From Palsa-360 sp963710315 (lineage in GTDB: Bacteria > Acidobacteriota > Terriglobia > Acidiferrales > UBA7541), in contig CAVPZW010000005.1 of the NCBI GenBank assembly GCA_963710315.1, forward strand, positions 310,001 through 374,000: 64,000 nt of DNA. Direction: 5' to 3'. Positions 1 to 10,649 of the stretch are shown piece after piece. Each line of letters begins with the position of its first letter. The stretch's first letter is position 1. The position numbers were made by a program, and so were the translations under genes. A model generated the notes under the pieces. That model was not told where the DNA came from. It did not search any database and was given only the letters and a program-made list of their open reading frames with translations.

Positions 1-19
1 AGTCCGCACGGGCCTACCA
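1..19 (+). tRNA. 3' end of a tRNA-Val(GAC) gene or gene copy, cut by the window edge
   Basis: The first 19 bases are the second half of a T arm, the 3' acceptor strand and an encoded CCA. The longer copy at 12748 supplies the rest of the T arm (TGCGG, loop TTCGAGT, CCGCA) and a TTGACAC anticodon loop, which reads as anticodon GAC (valine). The 5' part lies outside the window, so it cannot be seen whether this is the intact tRNA or another fragment. Confidence 0.55.
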
Positions 20-89
20 TTCTTTTCAATACTTTAGAGAGTTTTCTTCGGAATCCGACAGAAACTTCACCTGTAATTCTTCACCTGTA
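1..89 (+). repeat. att-like direct repeat, copy 1 (tRNA 3' end plus flank)
   Basis: These 89 bases recur at 12774-12862 with about three mismatches, and more diverged at 13568-13646. The repeat runs from the tRNA T arm about 70 bases past the CCA. It ends in two direct 10-mers TTCACCTGTA (66-75 and 80-89), the kind of spacing seen for recombinase arm sites. Duplicated tRNA 3' ends are the usual footprint of site-specific integration. Confidence 0.7.
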
Positions 90-219
90 TAGTGGACGAA
101 TTGCGTCCGTTGCTTGTGATTGCGAGAGCCATATCGTTCTGGGCATCCGCAATCCCACAGCAGCGCGGCTCTGCCGACGGTTCGAAGGGGCAGAGGGGGA
201 ATGAGTCAGAGCCCTCACC

Positions 220-1086
220 TCACACGCTCAGAACTGGAATCGACACCGCGGAAATGATTGCGTAGCCGTGGATCCGTAGGTTGCCGCCATAAGGGTGGCA
301 CCCGTTAACCAGCAGGTCCGCCTTCGTCTGCTTTGCAGCCTGGCTCAGTACTTTGGGCGCGTCACCACTACCAATAAAAACGTCTGCCTTGATACCCAAG
401 TCCTGCTGGAGCTCTGCGATGTGCTGAGACGCGTCGCTGACAAGCGCTTCTTTCCATTCTTGATTGACGTAACTGCCACCGGGCCCCCAAAACTCCACCG
501 CGGCAGTGACGTGAGCAAGCGTGAGACGGGCACCAAATTCGGAGGCCATTTGCGCGGCCCACGACGCAGTTTTGCGATCATGAGGGTTGAAATCGACCGC
601 GCAGAGGATGTTGCGGAGCGCCAACTCCCGCATTGGCGATTCTTCCAGGTGGGCTCCGGTCCAAATCGGGCACTCGGTCCCATGTGGCATTTTCGGTGTC
701 GCGGTGCCCAGAAGAAATTCGTCGAACGTGTGGCCATGCGACGGCATCATGATCAAGTCCGCTTGTTGCTTTTGAGCCATCTGCACAATTGCCCGGTCCG
801 CGCTGCCTTTGGCCAAGATGCATTGAATGGTAAGGTCATCAAGCTCCGGCCTGAGAGTCAGGTCCAAGTTCTTCTCGGCCACCCTAATGATTTCCGCGAG
901 CATATCCCAACTGGCGAGTTCGGGGCCGTCCAAGGGCACACCGGCGGTATGGCTAAGTAGTGTCCTGACGTGAAGCATCACGATCTCAGAATGGAAATGG
1001 TGGGCTAATGCGGCAGCCTGATGAATCACAGGCAGCGAGGTATTCGGGAAATCCACCGGGAGAAGAATTTTCTTAATGTTTAGCAT
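220..1086 (-). CDS. Universal stress protein, tandem two-domain UspA
   Basis: This is a tandem UspA-family protein of about 288 residues. Each half begins with a characteristic beta strand, KKILLPVDF at the N-terminus and RNILCAVDF near residue 155, followed by the alpha/beta Usp fold. The ATP-loop pattern (G-2x-G-9x-G) is incomplete in both halves, GHTFDEFLLGT in the first and a GG-containing loop in the second, so nucleotide binding is uncertain. I start at ATG 1086 because the first residues MLNIKKILLPVDF match the family start; the reading frame extends upstream to 1164 but that stretch has no family similarity. It lies alone at the left edge of the tRNA-flanked island, downstream of and in the same orientation as the efflux operon. 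Confidence 0.85.
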   Translation of the reverse strand: MLNIKKILLPVDFPNTSLPVIHQAAALAHHFHSEIVMLHVRTLLSHTAGVPLDGPELASWDMLAEIIRVAEKNLDLTLRPELDDLTIQCILAKGSADRAIVQMAQKQQADLIMMPSHGHTFDEFLLGTATPKMPHGTECPIWTGAHLEESPMRELALRNILCAVDFNPHDRKTASWAAQMASEFGARLTLAHVTAAVEFWGPGGSYVNQEWKEALVSDASQHIAELQQDLGIKADVFIGSGDAPKVLSQAAKQTKADLLVNGCHPYGGNLRIHGYAIISAVSIPVLSV

Positions 1087-1277
1087 CGCGCTCAAGCCGT
1101 AAAGCCAAAATGTCCCTGACTGTCTCCCTGAGGGCGTTTCCCTCTTCGTTTGGGGTACACGCAATCTTCACGCGCGCCGACCATCGGGGCGGGTCGCTCA
1201 AGAGATAGATCGATTCGGCACATCGTCCATTGAGCCGCTTGGCTGATAATTAGAATAGAAGTCGTCAGCTTTAAGCT

Positions 1278-2786
1278 TTATGGCACTTTGCTTATCAGTT
1301 GCACAGGCGATGGGAGCTGCGAGGAATCCCAACCTCCACCGAGCGCCTGGATCAACCCTCCGCTGGCCGTCATCTGCTGGATTCGAAGATTGACCGCAGT
1401 TTCCTGATTCGAAAGCAATGCGGTTTGCGCGACAATCACATTCAAATATGGATCGATCCCTACATTGTAGCGATCCGTGGCGAGCGCCAAGCTTTTTTCC
1501 GCCGATTTGACCGCCGTATCCTGATATTGAATCTCGTCAGAGAGGATGCGCAGTGAGGCGAGGTTGTCTTCCACTTGTTGAAAACCGGTTAGCACCGTCT
1601 GCCGATAATTGGCCACGGTCTGATCATACTGGGCTCTGAATTGTGTGACCGTGGCCCGGCGCAATCCCGCATCAAAAAGGATTTCAGAGGCCGCCGGGCC
1701 CAGTGAGAAAAAACGGCTCGGCCAAGTGAACCAAGTTGTGATCGAGCTGCTTTCAAGTCCTGCCGCCGCGCTCAACGTAACCGTCGGAAAGTACGCTGCT
1801 CTCGCGATGCCAATCTGCGCGTTGGCCTGAGCAACCAAGCGCTCGGCGGCGGCGATGTCGGGACGCCGCTCAAGAAGCTCGGAAGGTACGCCGAAGGGAA
1901 TCGCTGGAGGACTTGATTTGAGAGGTTCAACCGGAATTGAAAACGTCGATGCCGGTTGTCCGGTCAGCATGGCGATGGCATGTTCAAACTGCGCCCGTTG
2001 GATTCCAAGAGCGACATCCTGTGCTTGCGTGGCTGCAAGTTGAGTCTCGGCTTGCGCCACGGCTTCCTCAGTGCCGATGCCTGTTTCGTACAAGGCCTTT
2101 GTAAGTTCAAGAGACTGCTGGTATGCAACCACAGTCGAATCCAACAACTGTTTTAGCGCATCCTGTCCGCGAAGTTGAAAGTAATCGATGGCAATGTCGG
2201 CTTGCATAGTGAGACGGGTATTCTCAAGATCCGCTGCGCTGGCTTGCGCTCCATAGGCAGCCGCACTGACCGTGTTCCGGATACGGCCGAACAAATCCGG
2301 CTGCCAGGTGGCATCAAAGGGGAGCGTGTAGTCTGCAAATGTACCCGTTGCGGCAGATGTGGAACCTGTTCCTGAGCCAGAACCTCCTGATTTGGTATTG
2401 GACGACGGCCGTTGCACGGTGATAGCTGGGTTGGCCGAGACTGTAGGGAAAAGCTGCGATCGAGCTTCCTTGACCAGGGCGCGCGCTGCAAGAAAACTTG
2501 CCGCAGCGGCTGCGATGTTTTGATTTGAAACATTTACCTTCTCTTCCAGCGCATTCAACTGAGAATCGTTGAAAACCTCCCACCATTTACCGCGAAGCGC
2601 ATCATCTTTCGGCTGCGCCACTTTCCAACCTTCCGTATTCTTAAAATCAGCAGGAGTGAGTTCCTTGTATGCCGCGGGAGTTTGCGTTGATGGTGTGTGG
2701 TACTTCGGGCCGACCATGCAACCTGCGACAAGGAGGCATGGAGCCACGGCAAGACACATTGTGGTTCTTCGATGGAAAGGAGTCAT
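1278..2786 (-). CDS. Outer-membrane efflux factor (NodT/OprM family lipoprotein)
   Basis: This is the TolC-like outer membrane channel of a tripartite RND pump, about 502 residues. A lipobox (LLVAGC) sits near residue 23, so it is probably lipid-anchored, and the following GPKYHTP is the usual NodT/OprM mature start. Two repeats of the outer-membrane-efflux domain follow, with typical phrases ALLQAQI-like coiled coils and ERRPDIAAAERLVAQANAQIGIARAAYFP in the second (shortened here to the recognisable core RRPDIAAAE). ATG 2786 is preceded by GAGGTG and lies 28 bases after the stop of the upstream permease gene, so it is the last gene of the efflux operon. A longer frame to 2855 would overlap the permease and lacks a signal sequence. 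Confidence 0.92.
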   Translation of the reverse strand: MTPFHRRTTMCLAVAPCLLVAGCMVGPKYHTPSTQTPAAYKELTPADFKNTEGWKVAQPKDDALRGKWWEVFNDSQLNALEEKVNVSNQNIAAAAASFLAARALVKEARSQLFPTVSANPAITVQRPSSNTKSGGSGSGTGSTSAATGTFADYTLPFDATWQPDLFGRIRNTVSAAAYGAQASAADLENTRLTMQADIAIDYFQLRGQDALKQLLDSTVVAYQQSLELTKALYETGIGTEEAVAQAETQLAATQAQDVALGIQRAQFEHAIAMLTGQPASTFSIPVEPLKSSPPAIPFGVPSELLERRPDIAAAERLVAQANAQIGIARAAYFPTVTLSAAAGLESSSITTWFTWPSRFFSLGPAASEILFDAGLRRATVTQFRAQYDQTVANYRQTVLTGFQQVEDNLASLRILSDEIQYQDTAVKSAEKSLALATDRYNVGIDPYLNVIVAQTALLSNQETAVNLRIQQMTASGGLIQALGGGWDSSQLPSPVQLISKVP

Positions 2787-2814
2787 AATCTTATGCACCT
2801 CATGATGGCTCCAA

Positions 2815-5800
2815 TTAATCCGCCGCGCTAGGGGCTGGTCCGGCCCCATGCTCAAGGATGTCGTGCTGCTTTCCCTGCATGCGTAACCTCACCCGGTCGA
2901 ATGCCAAATAGAGAACCGGCGTTGTATAGAACGTGAGCAACTGACTCAGGATGAGCCCTCCCACAATGGTGATGCCGAGGGGCCGGCGGAGCTCGTACCC
3001 CGTGCCCGTCCCCAGGGCCAACGGCAGCGCGCCCAATAATGCTGCCATGGTCGTCATCAGGATCGGACGGAAACGCAGCATGCAGGCTTCGAAAATCGCG
3101 TCAGCTGTGCTCTTTCCCTCCTGACGCTCGGCCTGAAGGGCGAAGTCAATCATCATGATGGCGTTTTTTTTCACGATTCCGATCAGCAGCACAATGCCAA
3201 TGATGGAGATGACGTTCAGATCCTCTTTGAAAAGCAGCAATGCGAGCATCGCGCCTACGCTCGCCGATGGCAGAGTGGAGATGATCGTCAGTGGATGGAC
3301 CAGGCTTTCATACAAAACGCCGAGAACGATGTACACCGCCAGCAGCGCCGTCAGAATCAGAATGGGCTCGGTGCTAAGAGATTGCTGGTAGGCCAGCAGC
3401 GTGCCGGCAAAAAACCCTTGCAGCGTGGAAGGCGTGCCAAGCCGCTTTTGCATCTGGTTGATGGCCAATGTGGCATCGCTCAAAGAGACATTCGGCGCAA
3501 GGTTAAAGGACAAGGTGACCGAGGGAAATAATCCCGTATGGTTGATGGCCAGCGGTGTGGTGTTGGCTTGGCCCTTGGCCACCGTGGACAGCGGGATGTT
3601 GGTCGTGCTGCTGGCAGTATGAAGGTAGATGTCTTTTAATCCTTCCGGGCTTTGCCAATATTGGGGAGCAACTTCCAGCACGACGTAGTACTGATTTAAC
3701 TGCGTATAGATGATGGACACTTCCGATTGGCCGAAGGCGCTGTACAGCGACGAGTCTAGAGACTGTACGGTGAGGCCGAGCTTCGCCGCAGTGACGCGAT
3801 CATAGTTCATCAGCTCATCCAAGCCGCCATTCTGCTGGTCTGAACTCACATCCAGCAGACCAGGTAAGCGTTGCATCTCACCCAACAGGATCGGTCCCCA
3901 CTTCGTAAGATCCTGCACATTGTCGGATTGGATCGTGTACTGGTACAGCGCGTTGCTTGACCGGCCGCCGATGCGCAGATCTTGCACGGGTTGAAGGAAC
4001 GCGGAAGCCACCGGCAGACGGTTCAATTGGGGCCGCAGGCGGTCGATAACCTGAGAAGCACTGGCGTTGCGCGCCGCCAGAGGCTTGAGCGCAATGTAGA
4101 GGGAGCCTGTATTCGTGGCCCCGCCACCGCCGGTAAACGCAATCACATTATCGACGGCCGGGTCATTCTTGATGACTGCCACGATCTGCTGAATGGAATT
4201 GTTCATCGCGGAGAAGGACGAATCCTGTGACCCTCGTACTCCCCCGGTGATCGCTCCCGTGTCCTCCACGGGGAAAAAACCCTTGGGTATCTTGACGATC
4301 AGCACCACATTGAGCGCGATGGTGAGGAAGAGTACGACGAGGGTGAGGGTCGGATTGTCCAGCACCCAACGCAGGCTGCGACGATACAACGACAGCACCC
4401 AATCGAAGAACTTTTCGTTGGCCAAATAGATGCGGCCATGTTTTGCCTCGCGCTCGCTCCTCAACAGGTAGGCGCACATCATCGGCGTGGTGGTCAGTGA
4501 GATGACCATGGATACGAGAATGGCCGTCGAGAGAGTGACGGCAAACTCGCGGAAGAGACGCCCAACGATTCCGCCCATCAACAAGAGAGGAATAAAAACG
4601 GCAATCAGAGAAATGCTGATGGTGAAAACGGTGAAACCGATTTCTTCCGCGCCCTTCATCGCCGCGGCAAAGGGCTTCATGCCGTCTTCCAGGTGCCGCG
4701 AAATATTTTCCATTACCACGATGGCATCATCGACCACAAATCCTGTTGAAATGGTCAGGGCCATCAGCGAGAGATTGTCCAGGCTATATCCGAACAGATA
4801 CATCACTGCGAACGTACCAATGAGCGAGACCGGCACAGCGACGCCGGGAATGAGCGTGGCGCGGCCATTGCGCAGGAAGATAAACACCACGACGATGACG
4901 AGGCCGATGGAAATGAGCAGAGTCCTCTCGACGTCACTCACCGAGGCTCGTATGGTTATGGTGCGATCGAGAACGATGGTGGTATCGATGCCGAGCGGAA
5001 TGGATGCCTGGATAGACGGAAGTTGCGCGCGTACGCGGTCCACCGTCTCAATGATGTTGGCGCCGGGCTGGCGGTAAATGATGACCGTAACTGCACGCTT
5101 GCTGTTCAAATAGCCGGCTGCACGGACGTTCTGCACGGAGTCGGTCACCTGAGCGACATCGGACAGGCGGATCGCCGCGCCGTGGCTGTAACCAACGACG
5201 AGCGGCTTGTAATCCTCTGCTTTCGAGATCTGGTCGTTGGCAAGGATGTCCGCCGTCACCTTGCCATCCGTGATTCGGCCTTTGGCCAGGTCAGCGTTCT
5301 GCAGACTCAGCACGGACTGCAAATTCCCAAGGGTAAGTCCATAGCTGGCGAGTTGCGTGGGATTTGCGTCCACACGCACGGACGGCAACGCGCCACCTCC
5401 GGCAACGACCTGACCAACGCCCTGTATCTGCGACAGCTTCTGCACGATGACGGTAGAAGCTTCGTCATACAGTTTATCGGGACCGTATTTGTCGGATGTG
5501 AGGCCAAGGATCATGATCGGCGAATCGGAGGGATTGACCTTGCGATAGGTGGGATTGGAGGGCATGTTCGTGGGCAGATAGGTTCGAGCCGCGTTGATGG
5601 CGGCCTCCACATCGCGCGCCGCGCCATCAATGTCACGGCTGAGGTCAAACTGAATGGTGATGGATGTACTTCCGAGCGTGCTTGCGGAGGTCATCTCGGT
5701 CACATCTGCAATGTGACCCAACTGCCGCTCCAGGGGGGGTGGCGACCGACGACGCCATGGTATCGGCGCTGGCCCCCGGCAAGTTTGCACTGACTGAAAT

Positions 5801-5932
5801 CGTTGGAAAGTCAACCTCGGGCAGGGGCGATACCGGAAGCACCTCATACGCAACTCCCCCGGCAAGGGCAATCGCCACCGTGAGCAGCGTCGTAGCCACT
5901 GGCCGCCGAATGAAGAGTTCGGAAATGTTCAT
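2815..5932 (-). pseudogene. RND (HAE1/MdtC-like) efflux permease, frameshifted near its N-terminus
   Basis: The gene starts at ATG 5932 (MNISELFIRRPVATTLL, the standard RND N-terminus) and overlaps the previous gene's stop by four bases (ATGA). After about 65 codons the frame is lost in a run of seven G (plus strand 5733-5739). Removing one base restores the family sequence VATPLERQLG and continuous similarity to the C-terminus at 2815. The rest looks intact: the proton-relay pair is present in STGFVVDDAIVVMEN, and the C-terminal transmembrane bundle is complete. Expected full length is about 1038 residues. The lesion may be a true frameshift, slippage in a homopolymer, or a sequencing error. 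If real, internal initiation would give a protein lacking the first transmembrane helix and probably inactive. Confidence 0.85.
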
Positions 5933-8900
5933 GCCGGCCCTGCCAGTTCCGCGCCCCCATCTTCCGCTTCTTTCGATTTGTGCGCAAAGCGCTGCGCCAG
6001 ATTGTCAAAAAAGATATAGATAACGGGCGTGGTGTAAAGCGTGAGCGCCTGGCTCATGAGCAGTCCGCCCACCATGGCGATGCCCAGCGGCCTGCGCAAT
6101 TCAGAACCGAAACCAGTTCCGAGCGCCAGCGGTAGCCCAGCCAGCAGCGCGGCCATGGTGGTCATCATAATGGGGCGGAAGCGGAGCAGGCAGGCCTCGT
6201 AAATCGCATCCGCTGCCTTCTTTCCGTGCTTACGCTCACCTTCCAGGGCGAAGTTGACCATCATGATTCCGTTTTTTTTCACGATACCGATCAGCAAGAC
6301 GATGCCAATGATGGCCACCACGCTTAAATCCTGGTGAAAAAGTATCAAGGCAAGGAAAGCGCCGACGCCTGCTGACGGGAGCGTGGACAGAATCGTAATC
6401 GGGTGGATAAAGCTCTCGTACAAAACACCCAGAACAATGTATACGGTGACCAGCGCCGCAAGAATGAGCAATGGCTCATTGGCTAGCGAATTCGTGAAGG
6501 ATGCCGCAGTGCCTTGAAAACCGCTCTGCAGGCTGGGAGGCATGTGCATTTCTTTCTGCACTTTGTTGACCGCCGTAATGGCGTTGCCCAACGCAGCATT
6601 CGGCGCGAGGTTGAACGATACGGTGATGGCCGGAAATTGACCCTGGTGGTTAATCGAGAGCGGCTCTGTCGTCTCCTCAAAGTGCGAGAAAGCGCTCAGC
6701 GGTACGGCATTGCTCGTGGCTGAACTGGTAGCGCCCGCGGAGGTGGCTCCCTTGCTGGATGCCGCCGTGGAGGCGCTTGCCGAAAGCGCGTTCACGGGAG
6801 GAGCAAGGGTATTTGCAGCGGGAGTGTACAGTGCTGAAGTCGTTAGCGCATTGGACCCTGCGGAGGATGCTCCTGAAGAGGCGAATGAGGAAGAGGCCCC
6901 AGTACCGGTTGCGCCTGCAGACGCATTGGACTGGATGTAGAGATGATTCAGCTTGTTGGGGTCCAGCTGAAGCTGCGGCTGGCTTTCGAGAACAACGTGA
7001 TATTGATTCACCTGCGTATACATCGTGTTGATCTGCCGCTGGCCGAAGGCGTCATACAGTGTGTTATCGATTGTTGACGGCGCGATGCCAAATCGCGAGG
7101 CCGTGACCCGGTCAATCACCAGAGATACAGCAAGCCCTCCCATTTGTTGATCGGTAGCGACATCTTCCAGGTCCGGCAACTGTTTCAACTTGGCGACGAA
7201 TCGGTTGGTCCAGTCATTGAGTTCATCCGCATTGGGGTCTTCGAGCGTGTACTGGTATTGCGTGCGGCTAACCCGATCGTCCACAGTGATGTTCTGCACA
7301 GGCTGCATATAGAGCTGTATTCCCTGCACCTGGTCCAGTTTCGACTGGAGCCGGCGGATTACGTCGGATGCGCTGATCTTGCGCTGGTTGATTGGCTTCA
7401 GATTGATCGACATTCTGCCGCTGTTGGTCGTGGTATTCGTGCCATCCGCGCCGATAAATGACGAGAGGCTTTCCACCGCCGGGTCATCCAAAACTATCTT
7501 TGCAAGCGCCTGCTGCTTTTCCGCCATGGCCTTTGAGCCAATCACCTGTGGCGCCTGCGTTATGCCCTGAATGACGCCTGTGTCCTGCACCGGGAAGAAG
7601 CCTTTGGGAATGATGATGTAAAGGAAAACCGTAAGCAGGAGCGTAGCCAATGCAACTAACAGCGTAATTGTCTGGTACTGAAGGACAAACTTCAGCGTTC
7701 GGCCATAGAACGCGATCATCCGCTCGAACGCGCGCTCCGAGGCTCTATAGATGCGCCCCTGCTGCTCCTTCGGTTCGTGCCGCAGGATTCGCGCACTCAT
7801 CATGGGCGTGAGCGTAAGGGAGACGACTGCCGAAACGATAATCGTGACCGCGAGTGTCACGGCAAACTCTCGGAATAGGCGCCCCACAACGTCGCCCATA
7901 AATAACAGCGGAATCAGAACGGCGATGAGTGACACGGTCAGCGAGAGAATGGTAAAGCCAATTTGCTCCGCTCCCTTTAGCGCTGCTTCCATGGGAGGAT
8001 CGCCCGCTTCGATGTACCGCGAGATGTTTTCGATCATTACGATGGCATCGTCCACAACGAAACCGGTGGAGATGGTCAGCGCCATCAGCGATAAATTGTC
8101 CAGGCTGTAACCAAGGATGTACATCGCCGCGAAGGTGCCGACCAATGACAGCGGCACGGCAACGCTCGGAATAATGGTGGCATAGAGACTTCGCAAGAAG
8201 AGAAAGATGACCATCACCACGAGTCCGACCGTCAACAGCAATTCGAACTCAACATCGGAAACGGATGCTTCGATGGAGGTGGTGAGATCGGTGAGCGTGG
8301 TTACCTGAATGCCCGTGGGTAAATTGGCCTCCAACTGCGGCAGCAGCGTCTTGATGCCCTTGACCACACTGATGGTGTTGGCCCCGGGCTGGCGTTGCAC
8401 ATTCAGGATGACCGCGGGAGTCTGATTCATCCACGCGGCCTGATTATTATTCTCCACGCCATTCACGATGTTTGCCACGTCGGTCAGCATCACCGGCGCA
8501 CCGTTACGGTACGCGACGACAACCTTCCGGTAGTCATCGCTGGTGACCAGCTGATCGTTCGCGTCGATCTGGTAATCCTGACGCGGCCCGTCGAAGTTTC
8601 CTTTGGCGGCGTTCACGCTGGCCTGTGTCAACGCCGTGCGCAGGTCTTCCATGTTGATGCCATAGGAGGACAAGGCCGTGGGGTTAGCTTGAATGCGGAC
8701 CGCGGGCTTTTGGCCGCCGCTGATGGTTACAAGTCCGACGCCATTGAGCTGCGAAATCTTGGGTGCCAGGCGCGTGTCCACAAGGTCCTCAACCTGAGAA
8801 AGCGGGATGGAACTGGATGCGATGGCCAGGGTGAGCACAGGCGCGTCGGCTGGATTCGTCTTACTGTAGATCGGCGGCGAAGGCAGAATGGATGGCAATA

Positions 8901-9252
8901 AACTTTGCGATGCGTTTATAGCGGACTGCACCTCTTCTTCGGCAACATCAATCGCCAGAGTGAGATTAAACTGCAGCACGATGACGGAAGTGCCTCCGGA
9001 ACTGGTGGAGGTCATCTGGCTTAAGCCCTGGAGTTCGCCGAATTGACGCTCCAGTGGCGCCGTCACCGTTGTCGCCATCACGTTCGGACTTGCGCCCGGA
9101 TAAAACGTGAGCACCTGAATGGTCGGATAATCGACTTCGGGCAATGCGGATACCGGCAGTTGTGTATATCCAACCAGACCGACCAAGAGGATGGCGGCCA
9201 TCAGCAAAGAGGTCGCCACGGGCCGCAAGATAAACGGACGAGACGGATTCAC
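5929..9252 (-). CDS. RND (HAE1/MdtB-like) efflux permease with a Ser/Ala/Thr/Gly-rich insert
   Basis: This is an inner-membrane proton-driven multidrug permease of 1107 residues, a little longer than the usual 1020-1050. It has the RND N-terminus (FILRPVATSLLMAAI), the relay aspartates in STGFVVDDAIVMIEN, and twelve expected membrane helices in two halves. The extra length is a low-complexity insert at about residues 772-849, nearly all Ser, Ala, Thr and Gly, in the second periplasmic porter domain, just before VPLSAFSHFE. The gene overlaps both neighbours by four bases (ATGA), so it is translationally coupled in the order adaptor, this permease, second permease, outer-membrane factor. Two permeases in tandem recall MdtB/MdtC heterotrimers. 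Confidence 0.92.
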   Translation of the reverse strand: MNPSRPFILRPVATSLLMAAILLVGLVGYTQLPVSALPEVDYPTIQVLTFYPGASPNVMATTVTAPLERQFGELQGLSQMTSTSSGGTSVIVLQFNLTLAIDVAEEEVQSAINASQSLLPSILPSPPIYSKTNPADAPVLTLAIASSSIPLSQVEDLVDTRLAPKISQLNGVGLVTISGGQKPAVRIQANPTALSSYGINMEDLRTALTQASVNAAKGNFDGPRQDYQIDANDQLVTSDDYRKVVVAYRNGAPVMLTDVANIVNGVENNNQAAWMNQTPAVILNVQRQPGANTISVVKGIKTLLPQLEANLPTGIQVTTLTDLTTSIEASVSDVEFELLLTVGLVVMVIFLFLRSLYATIIPSVAVPLSLVGTFAAMYILGYSLDNLSLMALTISTGFVVDDAIVMIENISRYIEAGDPPMEAALKGAEQIGFTILSLTVSLIAVLIPLLFMGDVVGRLFREFAVTLAVTIIVSAVVSLTLTPMMSARILRHEPKEQQGRIYRASERAFERMIAFYGRTLKFVLQYQTITLLVALATLLLTVFLYIIIPKGFFPVQDTGVIQGITQAPQVIGSKAMAEKQQALAKIVLDDPAVESLSSFIGADGTNTTTNSGRMSINLKPINQRKISASDVIRRLQSKLDQVQGIQLYMQPVQNITVDDRVSRTQYQYTLEDPNADELNDWTNRFVAKLKQLPDLEDVATDQQMGGLAVSLVIDRVTASRFGIAPSTIDNTLYDAFGQRQINTMYTQVNQYHVVLESQPQLQLDPNKLNHLYIQSNASAGATGTGASSSFASSGASSAGSNALTTSALYTPAANTLAPPVNALSASASTAASSKGATSAGATSSATSNAVPLSAFSHFEETTEPLSINHQGQFPAITVSFNLAPNAALGNAITAVNKVQKEMHMPPSLQSGFQGTAASFTNSLANEPLLILAALVTVYIVLGVLYESFIHPITILSTLPSAGVGAFLALILFHQDLSVVAIIGIVLLIGIVKKNGIMMVNFALEGERKHGKKAADAIYEACLLRFRPIMMTTMAALLAGLPLALGTGFGSELRRPLGIAMVGGLLMSQALTLYTTPVIYIFFDNLAQRFAHKSKEAEDGGAELAGPA

Positions 9253-10490
9253 GGCGCTTTGCTCCCGATTGCGGTGGCCGGGATGGGGTTGTTGGAAATG
9301 ACGACTGTAGCGTTGTCTTGCAACTTATCGAAGCTGCTGTTGGCGACAACATCTCCCGGGTTGATGCCTTCCACTTGCGTTACACCGCCTTCTGTAACTC
9401 CCAGCTTTATGCTGCGCAAGTGGGCGATATTGTTTTGAATCACATATACGAACGATGCCTGGCCATTTTGTTGAATGGCGGATGCCGGAATCAGCGTCAC
9501 TCCCTGCAACGTATTGACCAGCAGGCGCGTGTTTATAAACTGGTTCGGGAAGAGCGCATCGTTCTTATTGTCGAAGATCGCTCGTCCTTTTACGGTCCCA
9601 GTCGTAGTGTCAATCTGGTTGTCGAGGGTCAACAGCACTCCGCTTGCAATTTTCGTTTGGGCCGTGCGATCGAAGGCATCTATGGTGAGCTTCGCATTTT
9701 TGCGGAGGCGAGCTTCAACTTGGCCGAGACTGTCTTCGGGTATGGTGAAAATTACGGTGATGGGCTCTAACTGCGCAACGACTGCAAGGGTTGTGGTTCC
9801 TGCGGACTGTACGACGTTGCCCGGATCAACCAGCCGCAAACCTACCTGGCCGGCGATGGGAGCAGTAATATGGCAGTAGTTGACCTGAATTTGGTCAAAT
9901 TGCACCGTTCCCTGGTCGTTTTTTACGGCGCCCTCGTCTTGCAGGACAAGCTTTTCCTGGTCATCCAGGATTTGCTTGGCAATGGCGTTGCGTGCCCACG
10001 CGGCACGGTAGCGTTCCAGATCCAACTGTGCTTGGGCGAGCACATTTTGATCTCGCTCCAGCGCCCCTTGCGCTTGTAAAAGCATTGCGCGGTACGGACG
10101 TGAATCGATTTCAATCAGCGAATCACCCTTACTTACGCGCTGGCCCTCCGTATATTCCACAGCAACGACCAAACCATTCACTTGGCTGGTAATCGAGTCG
10201 GTATAGACCGGGGTGACTGTGCCGATAGAGTCGAGGTAGACGCCGATGTCGCCTTTTTGGGCCGTTGCGCTAGTAACCTTGATTCCCGGCGCAGGCCGTG
10301 CCTTGGCCGCTGCCGCTTTTTTGGCTTCCTCGTGGTGGCGTAAGATCAGCACGAACGCAAGAACAATGACCAGTACCAACAATCCCCACATGACGATCCG
10401 CAAAACCTTATGTCGAGGACGTGGCGGAACATGAGCCTTGAGTCGATGGTCAGGACTGATGGCTGAATGCTCATTCATGTCCGCTGTCAA
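9249..10490 (-). CDS. RND pump membrane-fusion (periplasmic adaptor) protein
   Basis: This 413-residue adaptor links the RND permeases to the outer-membrane channel. It has an N-terminal membrane anchor (about residues 30-50), a barrel-sandwich/lipoyl hybrid half (VEYTEGQRVSKGDSLIEID), a coiled-coil hairpin around residues 130-180, and the second lipoyl half and beta-barrel (ITAPIAGQVGLRLVDPGN). The reading frame opens with TTG at 10490, which has AAGGAG seven bases upstream; the next ATG (10478) is 19 bases from that site, so I choose TTG. It is the first gene of the four-gene efflux operon and overlaps the next by ATGA. Confidence 0.9.
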   Translation of the reverse strand: MTADMNEHSAISPDHRLKAHVPPRPRHKVLRIVMWGLLVLVIVLAFVLILRHHEEAKKAAAAKARPAPGIKVTSATAQKGDIGVYLDSIGTVTPVYTDSITSQVNGLVVAVEYTEGQRVSKGDSLIEIDSRPYRAMLLQAQGALERDQNVLAQAQLDLERYRAAWARNAIAKQILDDQEKLVLQDEGAVKNDQGTVQFDQIQVNYCHITAPIAGQVGLRLVDPGNVVQSAGTTTLAVVAQLEPITVIFTIPEDSLGQVEARLRKNAKLTIDAFDRTAQTKIASGVLLTLDNQIDTTTGTVKGRAIFDNKNDALFPNQFINTRLLVNTLQGVTLIPASAIQQNGQASFVYVIQNNIAHLRSIKLGVTEGGVTQVEGINPGDVVANSSFDKLQDNATVVISNNPIPATAIGSKAP

Positions 10491-10649
10491 TCGGAATCTC
10501 CTTTTTCAGCTCCGAATCTCTCGGATTGCAAGGTTCCTTTGCGAATCCGAAAGCCACACATTCTCGGGCTGGCCAGTCTGATCGGATCGAGTTTTTGTAG
10601 CACGGCTAATGACAGAGTCTACTTCAAGTTAGACTGACAACACACAACA

